NCBI RefSeq assembly: GCF_019977275.1
Contig: NZ_AP024650.1
Coordinates: forward strand, 3,596,001-3,660,000
DNA from: Arthrobacter sp. StoSoilB19
Lineage (GTDB): Bacteria > Actinomycetota > Actinomycetes > Actinomycetales > Micrococcaceae
Reading direction: 5' to 3'
Length of the DNA stretch: 64,000 bases
Shown: piece after piece, positions 57,036 through 64,000 of the stretch
Numbering within the stretch: position 1 is the first letter of the stretch
Layout of the letters: the number at the start of each line of letters is the position of its first letter
Translations under genes and position numbers: made by a program
Notes under the pieces: model-generated
What the model was told of the DNA's origin: nothing
The model's input: the letters and a program-made list of their open reading frames with translations, nothing else
The model's database searches: none

Positions 57036-59867
57036 TTATGACCGGGCGTGCTCGAGCTTGGGCACCAGCCCCGCCTCCTTCAGCCCCAGGTAGATGCGGT
57101 CCCGGGAAATTGGCAGCGACGCGAAGCGCACGCCCGTGGCGTTGCGGATGGCGTTGGCCAGCGCCGGCGCCACCGGGTTGAAGGGGCTTTCGCTCATCGA
57201 CTTGGCCCCCAGCGGCCCCATCTTGTCGTTGGTGTCCGCGAAGTACACCTCGCTGCGCGGCACGTCCGCAAAAGTAGGGATGTGGTACTGCCGCAGGATG
57301 TCCGTGGTGACCTTTCCGGCGTCGTCCACCACCACCTCCTCGTAGAGCGTGGCGCCAAGGGCCTGGGCGATCCCACCTTCGATCTGGCCGCGGCACTGCC
57401 GCGGGTTGACCACCACGCCGGCGTCGGCCGCCTGCACGCTTTGCAGGATCTTCAGCTCGCCGGTGCCGCGGTTCACCGCCACCCGGAAGCCGTGCACATT
57501 GAATGCGACGGAGCGCGGAGTCCCGCCCCAGCGCCCCTCGGCGGCGAGTTCGACGCCGGCACTCTCCGCGGCCTGGGCCAGTTCAGACAGTGCCACGGGA
57601 GTCCCGTCGACCACCAGGACGTCGCCCTCAAGGACGCAGGCGGAGGCCTGGGTCTGCCGGATGCCGGCGGCGAATGCACGGATCCGGACGGCCAGTTCCT
57701 CTGCTGCGGCGAGGGTGGCTTTGCCGGCCACTACGGTGCCGGCCGAGCCGAAGGCACCGGTATCGTGCTCTACCAGGTCCGTGTCCGATTGCCGCACCGC
57801 CACCCTGGACGCTTCCGTGGAGAGGGCGGTAGCGGCAAGCTGGGCGTGCACCGTGGTGGTGCCGTTCCCGAACTCGGCGGTCCCGACGTCGGCCTGGTAC
57901 GTTCCGTCCGGCAGGAGCCGGAGCCTTGAATGGGCAAAGTGGCCGCGCGGCGGCACGGTGTCGATCATGGACAGGGCCGTGCCTTCGCCCACCATCCAGT
58001 CAGGCCCCAGGTCCTCAAGGCCGGCCTGCCGGTAGCGTTCGCGGCCGCGGTCCAGCGCGTCCCTGACCAGGTCCAGGCATTGGTCCAGCCCGTAGCTGCC
58101 GTAATGGACGTCCTCTTCCGGGTCCGGCTGGGTGGACAGCATGTGGTCCCCTTCCCGGACCATGTTCCGGCGGCGGAACTCGAACGGGTCCATGCCGATC
58201 CCGGCGGCGAGCTCATCCATGGCGGACTCGACGGCGAAGATCATCTGGCTCAGCCCGTACCCGCGGAAAGCTCCGGACGGCACGGTGTTGGTGTACACAG
58301 AATGCGCGTCCACCTTCTTGTTCGCGCAGTTGTAGACCGCCAGCGATTCGCCGCAGCCGTGGAACATGACGCCGGGGCCGTGGTTTCCGTAGGCGCCGGT
58401 GTTGGTCACCACGTCCAGCTCCAGGGCCGTCAGCTTCCCGTCCTTGCTCGCTCCGGCCTTCAGCTTGATGGTGAAGGGGTGCCGGGTGGTGGTGGCGGTG
58501 AACTGTTCGGTGCGGGTCAGTTCCAGCTGGACGGGCCGCCCGAGCTTGAGGGCCGCGAGCGCCACGAGGTCCTCGGTGAGCACTTCCTGCTTGCCGCCGA
58601 ACCCGCCGCCCACGCGGCCGGCCACCACATGCACTCTGTCCTCTTCCAGGCCGAAGATCCGGCACAGGGTGCGGCGGACCAGGAAGGGGACCTGGCTGGA
58701 GGTGCGCACCTGCAGCCGTCCTTCCGCGTCCACCGAGGCGATGGCTGCATGGGTTTCCAGTGCCACGTGCTGGACCCGCTGGGTTTGGTAGGTCTTTTCG
58801 TGGATGAAGTCGGCGGCAGCGAAACCGTCGGCCACGCTGCCCAGCTCCGAGTGGAGCTCCGCCACCACGTTCCGCTCAGGCCGGGCGATCCGGGAGCCTG
58901 CAGCATCCTTGCCACCGTGGACCAGCGGGGCGCCGGGCAGCAGTGCATCCTGCGGTGAGAGGACCGCCGGGAGTTCCTCATAGTCCACCCGGAGGGCACG
59001 GACGCCGGCTTCCGCGGCGCCCACCGATTCAGCCACGACGGCGGCCACCCGCTGCCCAATGAACCGGACCACGTCATCGAGCACCCGGGTGTCATCGGGG
59101 TCGTCCGTGAACAGCTCGTGTTGTGCGGTGGAGAACAGCTGTTCCGGGGCGTCTTCGGAGGTGAAGACGGCTACCACGCCGGGAACCCTCAGCGCCGCAG
59201 CCTTGTCGATGGACACCACCCGCGCGTGGGCATGGGGCGAACGGAGGATCTTCAGGTGCAGCAGCCCCTGCAGCTGCTCCGGCGGCACGTCCAGGGTGTA
59301 CCGGGCAGCGCCCGTGACCACCGCGCGGCTGGCCGGCGCCGGGACGTCATCGCCCAGCCGGCCCGGCTCCGGATCCGGCTGCCCGTCCCCTGCGATGCCG
59401 GAGCCCGGCCCCTGGGGATCCGGGCGCCCGGCGTCCCCGCAGACGGCATCCGCGATGGCACGGTAGCCGGTGCACCGGCAGAGGTTGCCTTTGAGGTTCC
59501 GGGGCAGGTTCTCCTTCTGTTCATCTGTGAAGGTGGCGGCCGTCATCACCATGCCGGCCGTGCAGAAGCCGCACTGGAAGCCCTGGCGCTCCAGGAACTG
59601 CTGCTGCACCGGGTGGAGCTGCCCGTCGGGGCCGCCGGCACCCGCGAGCCCCTCGATAGTGGTGACGGCATGGCCCTCCGCCCGGACAGCCGGGTAGATG
59701 CAGCTGTGGACCGGGGTGCCGTCCACGTGCACCGTGCAGGCACCGCAGTCGCCGCCGTCACAGCCTTTCTTTACCCCAAGGTTTCCCTGCTCCCGCAGGA
59801 ACGTGCGCAGGCACTGCCCGGGACGGGGTGCCGCGTCCGCGGAAATTCCGTTAATCTCGATGGCCAT
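57036..59867 (-). CDS. Xanthine dehydrogenase, fused 2Fe-2S and molybdopterin subunit
   Basis: A 943-aa protein that fuses the small iron-sulfur and large molybdopterin subunits of a xanthine-dehydrogenase-type hydroxylase. Cys36, Cys41, Cys44 and Cys56 bind the first 2Fe-2S cluster; Cys99, Cys102, Cys130 and Cys132 bind the second. The molybdopterin part includes GRVGGGFGGKQEVL and the active-site glutamate in GAKSMSESPFNPVAPAL. It hydroxylates purines such as hypoxanthine and xanthine. It follows the FAD subunit by 2 bp and belongs to a leftward operon with XdhC, an NCS2 permease and a deaminase. Confidence 0.93.
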   Translation of the reverse strand: MAIEINGISADAAPRPGQCLRTFLREQGNLGVKKGCDGGDCGACTVHVDGTPVHSCIYPAVRAEGHAVTTIEGLAGAGGPDGQLHPVQQQFLERQGFQCGFCTAGMVMTAATFTDEQKENLPRNLKGNLCRCTGYRAIADAVCGDAGRPDPQGPGSGIAGDGQPDPEPGRLGDDVPAPASRAVVTGAARYTLDVPPEQLQGLLHLKILRSPHAHARVVSIDKAAALRVPGVVAVFTSEDAPEQLFSTAQHELFTDDPDDTRVLDDVVRFIGQRVAAVVAESVGAAEAGVRALRVDYEELPAVLSPQDALLPGAPLVHGGKDAAGSRIARPERNVVAELHSELGSVADGFAAADFIHEKTYQTQRVQHVALETHAAIASVDAEGRLQVRTSSQVPFLVRRTLCRIFGLEEDRVHVVAGRVGGGFGGKQEVLTEDLVALAALKLGRPVQLELTRTEQFTATTTRHPFTIKLKAGASKDGKLTALELDVVTNTGAYGNHGPGVMFHGCGESLAVYNCANKKVDAHSVYTNTVPSGAFRGYGLSQMIFAVESAMDELAAGIGMDPFEFRRRNMVREGDHMLSTQPDPEEDVHYGSYGLDQCLDLVRDALDRGRERYRQAGLEDLGPDWMVGEGTALSMIDTVPPRGHFAHSRLRLLPDGTYQADVGTAEFGNGTTTVHAQLAATALSTEASRVAVRQSDTDLVEHDTGAFGSAGTVVAGKATLAAAEELAVRIRAFAAGIRQTQASACVLEGDVLVVDGTPVALSELAQAAESAGVELAAEGRWGGTPRSVAFNVHGFRVAVNRGTGELKILQSVQAADAGVVVNPRQCRGQIEGGIAQALGATLYEEVVVDDAGKVTTDILRQYHIPTFADVPRSEVYFADTNDKMGPLGAKSMSESPFNPVAPALANAIRNATGVRFASLPISRDRIYLGLKEAGLVPKLEHARS

Positions 59868-59869
59868 GC

Positions 59870-60805
59870 TCAGGCCCCTTTCGAAAGAGTTGTGGGCCCG
59901 GGCCCCGGCATCCCGCCGGTCCGGGGCGGCCAGAAGTCCCCGGACACAGCCAGTCCCGGCGTTCCCTGCGGCGCTGCCAGCTCGCCGCGGATTTCCTCGG
60001 CCAGCCGGTACGTCATGTCGCGGCGCCAGGCGGGCAGCCCGTGGATGTCGTCGTGGTAGAGCTCCGCCGGAATATGGTCATCGAGTCCGGCCGCCAGCCG
60101 GTCCGCGTCCGGCAGCGCGTCGAAGCGCAGCTGCACGGGCCGCTTGGTGGCGGCGGTGACGGTCAGCACCAGGGAGGTGCCGCCGTCGAGCCTTCCAATG
60201 AGCAGCACGCCGGACCGGCCCAGGTTGCTCAGGGACAGGCGGCGGAACGCCACGCGGGCGGAAAGGGCCGACGCCGGGAGGTGGACGCTGCGGAGCAGCT
60301 CACCGGGTGCCAGGGCGTTTTTCGCGTCGCCGGTGATGAAGTCCGCCACCGGAAGGGTGCGGCTGCCGCCATCCGGTGCGATGAGGGTGGCTGTGCCGTC
60401 CAGTCCGGCGCAAAGCGAAATGACGGGCCCGGCGGGCAGCGAGGTGCAGAGGTTGCCGCCCACGGTGGACATGTTCCACACCTTGAAGGAAGCCACGAAG
60501 GAGTCACAGCATGCCCGGACCAGGTCCAGCGCCCGCCAGCCGCGGTCCGACACATCCGGAAGCCCGGGAAGGCTGTACAGCCCGGCGATGGTGCAGGTGG
60601 CGGCAAGCTCGATCCCGTCGTCGGTGACGGTGATGGGCGTCCAGCCTGCGGCGCCGAGGTCCAGGAGCCGTTTGAGCGGCTGGGGCCCGAAGGCGTAGCT
60701 GCCGTAGGAGAAAAGGACCGTCCCGCCGGCAAGCCAGGCGTCGCCGTCGCGCCATTCCGCGGGGTCGGTGGTGCGGACCACCGCTTCAATGGTGTTCATG
60801 TCCAT
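59870..60805 (-). CDS. Xanthine dehydrogenase FAD-binding subunit
   Basis: A 311-aa FAD subunit of the same enzyme complex. AWLAGGTVLFSYGSYAFGPQPLKRLLDL begins the vanillyl-alcohol-oxidase-like FAD domain, FKVWNMSTVGGNLCTSLPAGPVISLCAGLDG is the conserved N..S.GGN pyrophosphate loop, and a CO-dehydrogenase-flavoprotein C-terminal region follows (AFRRLSLSNLGRSGVLLIGRL). The start ATG at 60805 has AGGAG 5 nt upstream; the ATG at 60799 would give a 4-bp overlap with xdhC. It passes electrons from the iron-sulfur centres to NAD+ or another acceptor. Confidence 0.92.
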   Translation of the reverse strand: MDMNTIEAVVRTTDPAEWRDGDAWLAGGTVLFSYGSYAFGPQPLKRLLDLGAAGWTPITVTDDGIELAATCTIAGLYSLPGLPDVSDRGWRALDLVRACCDSFVASFKVWNMSTVGGNLCTSLPAGPVISLCAGLDGTATLIAPDGGSRTLPVADFITGDAKNALAPGELLRSVHLPASALSARVAFRRLSLSNLGRSGVLLIGRLDGGTSLVLTVTAATKRPVQLRFDALPDADRLAAGLDDHIPAELYHDDIHGLPAWRRDMTYRLAEEIRGELAAPQGTPGLAVSGDFWPPRTGGMPGPGPTTLSKGA

Positions 60806-62013
60806 GCAATCTCCTGCTTGTCAGAGTCTGTAGGCGCCGGCGTGGGCGCGGGGTGGGGGTGGATGGTGCCGGAGGTTTCGCGCAGCGGCAGGCAGCTGGC
60901 GGCGCGGTTGCGGGCAGCGATGATTTCCGCGGTGATGGACACCGCCACTTCGGCGGGGGTGGCGGCACCAAGGTCCAGCCCGATGGGTGAGTGCAGCTGG
61001 GCGATCCGCTCCGGCGGGACACCCGCGCTGAGGAGTTCGCCCACCCGCTGGAGGTGGCTCCGGCGGGAGCCCATGGCGCCAACGTAGGCGAGGTCCAGGG
61101 CCAGCGCGGCTTCCAGCAACGGGATGTCGAACTTCGGATCATGGGTCAGGACGGCGGCCACGGTGCGGTGGTCCGTCCTGCCCGCAGCCGCTTCCGCCGC
61201 CAGGTACCGGTGCGGCCACTCGGCCACCACCTGGTCGGCGGCGGCAAAACGGGGCTGCCTGGCGAAGGCGGGCCGGGCATCAACCAGGGTCACGTGGTAG
61301 CCCAGCAGCTTCGCAGCCGGTACCAGCGCCGCGCCGAAGTCGTTGGCGCCGAACACCAGCATCCGCGGCGGGGCCAGCCGCGACTCCACGAGGACGGCGG
61401 ACCCGTCCATAGGCTGCGCTGTCCGGTCTGGCAGACAGTCCCCTGCCCCGGGAATACTGACCAGTCCGGTGCCACCGAGGCGCAGGATGGCCTCCACCTG
61501 CAGTGCCGCCTCCCCCTGGAGGAAGGACAGCTCCGGGGATGCGGCCACGCCGGCCGTGGCGGGATGGTGCAGTACGACGGCGGCGCCTCCCGGGCTGCCC
61601 AGCAGCCGTACCAGGGCCATGGGTTGGTCCGGGCCGGGTTCGGCGAGTTGCAGCAGGGCGGTGCGCAGCGGATGGGCGGGTTCGGCCGGAACCGCGGCAG
61701 GCACCGGCTGGATGTGGATGTCCAGCCGTCCCCCGCAGGTGAGCCCGGCGGCGAAGGCGTCGGCGGCACTGAACCCGTAGGACTCAAGGCGCGGGCCGCC
61801 GTCGTCCATTGCCTCCTGGGCGAGCACCACCACGGCGCCTTCCACGCAGCCGCCGGAGAGGCTGCCCAGCACCTCGCCGGATTCGGTGACCAGCATGGAT
61901 GTTCCCACCGGCCGGGGCACGGAACCGGACGCCGCCACGATGGTGGCAACGGCGAACTGCCCGTCTGCAAGCCGGTGCAGCCACGGGCCCAGCGAAGGGA
62001 TCAGGTCAAGCAT
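60796..62013 (-). CDS. xdhC: XdhC-like molybdopterin maturation protein
   Basis: A 405-aa accessory protein. The N-terminal XdhC/CoxI part has ATIVAASGSVPRPVGTSMLV and GSLSGGCVEGAVV with the Cys-containing GGC motif, plus LTCGGRLDIHIQPV. The C-terminal Rossmann-like domain has LVFGANDFGAALVPAAKLLGYHVTLVDARPAF and VLTHDPKFDIPLLEAAL. XdhC proteins insert the sulfurated molybdenum cofactor into xanthine dehydrogenases. It overlaps the FAD subunit gene and precedes the catalytic subunits. Confidence 0.93.
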   Translation of the reverse strand: MLDLIPSLGPWLHRLADGQFAVATIVAASGSVPRPVGTSMLVTESGEVLGSLSGGCVEGAVVVLAQEAMDDGGPRLESYGFSAADAFAAGLTCGGRLDIHIQPVPAAVPAEPAHPLRTALLQLAEPGPDQPMALVRLLGSPGGAAVVLHHPATAGVAASPELSFLQGEAALQVEAILRLGGTGLVSIPGAGDCLPDRTAQPMDGSAVLVESRLAPPRMLVFGANDFGAALVPAAKLLGYHVTLVDARPAFARQPRFAAADQVVAEWPHRYLAAEAAAGRTDHRTVAAVLTHDPKFDIPLLEAALALDLAYVGAMGSRRSHLQRVGELLSAGVPPERIAQLHSPIGLDLGAATPAEVAVSITAEIIAARNRAASCLPLRETSGTIHPHPAPTPAPTDSDKQEIAWT

Positions 62014-62112
62014 GGCGGCACTCCTTCTTCCGCGCGGCGGTGGTGTCCATTGTCGGTCCTGGCAGGGGCCGGGCCAAGGGTTGGCCCGGCCCCCGGTGTG
62101 GCTGGCGCAAGC

Positions 62113-63654
62113 TCAGCCTCCGAGCAGGTGGTTGATCGGACCGCGGGCGAAGTACACCAGGAACCCGATGCTCACCACCCACATCAGCGGATGGATTTTC
62201 TTCGCCTTGCCTGACGCAGCCCCGATGACGGCCCAGCTCACGAAGCCAACACCGATGCCGTTGGCGATCGAGTAGGTCAGCGGCATGGTGACGATGGTCA
62301 GGAATGCCGGCAGGGCCACGGTGAACTTGGTGAACTTGATCTCCCGGATCTGCGCCATCATCATCGCCCCCACCACCACCAGGGCGGCGGCCGCGACCTC
62401 GAGCGGCACCACGCTGGTGAGCGGGGTGAGGAACATCGAGCCGAGGAACAGCACGCCGGTGACCACCGAGGCCAGGCCGGTCCGTGCCCCTTCGCCGATG
62501 CCGGCGGCGGAGTCGATGTACACGGTGTTGGAGGAACCGGAGGTTGCCCCGCCCGCCACGGCGCCGAAGCCTTCCACGATGAAGGCCGCTTTCAGCCGCG
62601 GGAACGTGCCGTCCTTGTGGGCGACGCCGGCGCTCCTGGCCAGGCCGGTCATGGTTCCCATGGCGTCGAAGAAGTTGGTGAACACCAGCGTGAACACCAG
62701 CATGGTGGCGGCCAGGCCGCCGATCCGGGCGAACGAGCCGAACAGGTCGAACTGCCCCACCAAACCGAGGTCCGGTGCCGAGACCAGCCGGCCGGACAGG
62801 ACGGGGGTGTTCAGGTGCCAGCCGCCGGGGTTGGTGGCGCTGGCCGGGCCAAGCTTCAGGACGGCTTCCACGACGGCGGCCAGCACGGTGGTGCCGACGA
62901 TGCCGATGAGCAGGCCGCCCTGGACCTTGCGCGCCACCAGGATCCCCATGGCAAGGAGGCCGATGACGAAGACGAGCGTGGGTACCGAGGTGATGGAGCC
63001 GCCGTCGCCCAGTTGGACCGGCGGACCGCCTGCCGTGGGCCGGACGAAGCCGGAGTCCACGAAGCCGATGAAGGCGATGAACAGGCCGATGCCCACGGTG
63101 ATGGCGGCCTTCAGTTCCTTGGGCACTGCCCGGAAGATGGCGGTCCGGGCGCCGGTGACGCCGAAGAGGACGATCAGGATGCCGTTGATCACCACCAGGC
63201 CCATGGCCTCGGGCCAGGTGACTTCCTGGATCACCGAGACCGCCAGGAAGGAGTTGATGCCCAGGCCGGCGGCAAGTCCGAAGGGCAGGTTGGCGATGAG
63301 GCCAAAGAGGATGGTCATGACGCCGGCGGTGAGGCCGGTGACGGCACCCACCTGGGCTGCGGATAGCCAGCCCCCGGCGACGTCGGTGGGGGCGTTGTCC
63401 GCGCTGAACCCGCCGAGGATGAGGGGGTTCAGGATGACGATGTACGCCATGGTGAAGAAGGTGACCAGGCCCCCGCGGAATTCGCGGGCAAGGGTTGAGC
63501 CGCGCCGGGTGACCTGGAAGAAGCGGTCCAGGAAGGATTCCGGGGCCGGCGGCAGCGGGACGTGCGGTCCCTGTGCCGAAGTGCGCGGCGCCCGCCGGGG
63601 GGTGCTGGTGGTTGGAGCCGGATGCTCCTCGTGGGAATGGTCCAGGATGGTCAT
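62113..63654 (-). CDS. NCS2-family purine permease (AzgA type)
   Basis: A 513-aa transporter with about 13 hydrophobic segments. FITMAYIVILNPLIL-like TFFTMAYIVILNPLILGGF, GLAAGLGINSFLAVSVI and GTMTGLARSAGVAHKDG are hallmarks of the AzgA (guanine/hypoxanthine) branch of NCS2. SGSSNTVYIDSAAGIGEGARTGLASVVTGVLFLGSMFLTPL matches the late conserved region. A cytoplasmic N-terminal tail of about 55 residues precedes it. It lies between the guanine-deaminase-like gene and xdhC, so it probably supplies purines to this pathway. Confidence 0.94.
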   Translation of the reverse strand: MTILDHSHEEHPAPTTSTPRRAPRTSAQGPHVPLPPAPESFLDRFFQVTRRGSTLAREFRGGLVTFFTMAYIVILNPLILGGFSADNAPTDVAGGWLSAAQVGAVTGLTAGVMTILFGLIANLPFGLAAGLGINSFLAVSVIQEVTWPEAMGLVVINGILIVLFGVTGARTAIFRAVPKELKAAITVGIGLFIAFIGFVDSGFVRPTAGGPPVQLGDGGSITSVPTLVFVIGLLAMGILVARKVQGGLLIGIVGTTVLAAVVEAVLKLGPASATNPGGWHLNTPVLSGRLVSAPDLGLVGQFDLFGSFARIGGLAATMLVFTLVFTNFFDAMGTMTGLARSAGVAHKDGTFPRLKAAFIVEGFGAVAGGATSGSSNTVYIDSAAGIGEGARTGLASVVTGVLFLGSMFLTPLTSVVPLEVAAAALVVVGAMMMAQIREIKFTKFTVALPAFLTIVTMPLTYSIANGIGVGFVSWAVIGAASGKAKKIHPLMWVVSIGFLVYFARGPINHLLGG

Positions 63655-63663
63655 CCCAGCCGC

Positions 63664-64000
63664 CTAGTAGTCGATCCTGGATTCGAGCGTGTTCCAGGTG
63701 TTGAACGGCTCCAGTGGTGCCGGGGCCTGGGGATCGCCCAGCTCCAGTTTGGATACCGGCATCAGGGAGTCCCTGTCCTGGTTTTCGAAGTATTCGTAGA
63801 AGACGGCGTCGTCAAAGCCGACGGAGGCGGCGTCGTGGCGGTCCGCGGCGTAGACCACGCGGCCCACCCGGGCCCAAAGTGCGGACGCCAGGCACATGGG
63901 GCATGGCTCGCAGCTGGTGTACAGGACTGCGCCGCTGAGGTCGAAGGTGCCCAGTTCGCGGCAGGCGGTGCGGATGGCGGTGACTTCGGCGTGGGCGGTG
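63664..64000 (-). CDS. Cytidine/deoxycytidylate-deaminase-fold nucleoside deaminase, guanine deaminase-like (partial)
   Basis: The 3' part of a leftward gene that enters from the right edge; about 112 residues are visible. The zinc motifs HAEVTAIRTA (HAE) and SCEPCPMCLASALWARVGRVVYAA (PCxxC) are intact, followed by the family tail. This branch includes guanine deaminases (GuaD, cytidine-deaminase fold). It ends 9 bp before the NCS2 permease start, so guanine-to-xanthine conversion, purine uptake and xanthine oxidation appear to form one operon. The start codon lies outside the window. Confidence 0.87.
   Translation of the reverse strand, partial: TAHAEVTAIRTACRELGTFDLSGAVLYTSCEPCPMCLASALWARVGRVVYAADRHDAASVGFDDAVFYEYFENQDRDSLMPVSKLELGDPQAPAPLEPFNTWNTLESRIDY

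Overview
The window looks like a stretch of chromosome from a high-GC actinobacterium of the Micrococcaceae, most like Arthrobacter/Pseudarthrobacter. The evidence is strong C/G bias at third codon positions, many GTG starts and 4-bp ATGA/GTGA overlaps, a homodimeric aceE, a GlxR-type Crp, a MarP-type protease, a DUF222/HNH protein, and large-scale sugar and purine catabolism. I see no prophage, transposase, CRISPR array or plasmid backbone. Family assignments come from reading motifs; no database search was run.

Layout. 0-3.5 kb: a leftward tad/Flp-pilus assembly operon (TadZ/CpaE-like, TadA, TadB, partial TadC), divergent from a short A-family DNA polymerase. 5.5-12 kb: housekeeping genes (YegP-like, CoA-type NUDIX, endonuclease III, a membrane protein, acetyl-CoA synthetase, a DeoR regulator). 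12-20 kb: an alpha-galactoside island (LacI, Gfo/Idh/MocA dehydrogenase, ABC importer, GH36 alpha-galactosidase) with two LacI-type operators between its divergent arms. 20-22.7 kb: aroQ, marP, crp. 22.8-28.8 kb: an arabinoside island (LacI, binding protein, two permeases, GH51 arabinofuranosidase) with a perfect 18-bp operator placed over a predicted promoter. Neither importer has its own ATPase, so both probably share a MsiK-like ATPase encoded elsewhere. 28.8-37.6 kb: NUDIX, RidA, DUF4177, a class A penicillin-binding protein, a phosphoesterase and a heterodimeric ABC exporter with one degenerate ATP site. 37.6-39.5 kb: tRNA-Pro(CGG), then the most unusual locus here. 39.5-45 kb: purC, purD, a membrane-fused sulfite-oxidase-like molybdoenzyme, a Rhizobium etli-type asparaginase and an SCP-like protein. 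45-48 kb: an NCS1 permease, an Asp/Glu-racemase-superfamily protein and an SDR. 48.4-57 kb: aceE, an NMO-like flavoprotein, a MobA-like transferase, a frameshifted DUF222/HNH gene, a uracil-DNA glycosylase with a HEAT-repeat partner, and an aldo-keto reductase. 57-64 kb: purine catabolism (guanine-deaminase-like enzyme, NCS2 permease, XdhC, FAD subunit, fused FeS/Mo xanthine dehydrogenase).

The best candidate for an undescribed system is at 37.8-39.5 kb. A 72-residue secreted-type peptide precursor carries two exact copies of VGNWPDPA, the second forming its C-terminus. It is divergently transcribed from a 422-aa HTH + TPR-like regulator, and the two share a compact AT-rich control region with a TTGACA...TGTCAA dyad. 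This has the architecture of an RRNPP-style peptide pheromone/receptor pair, which is best known from Firmicutes; the function is inference.
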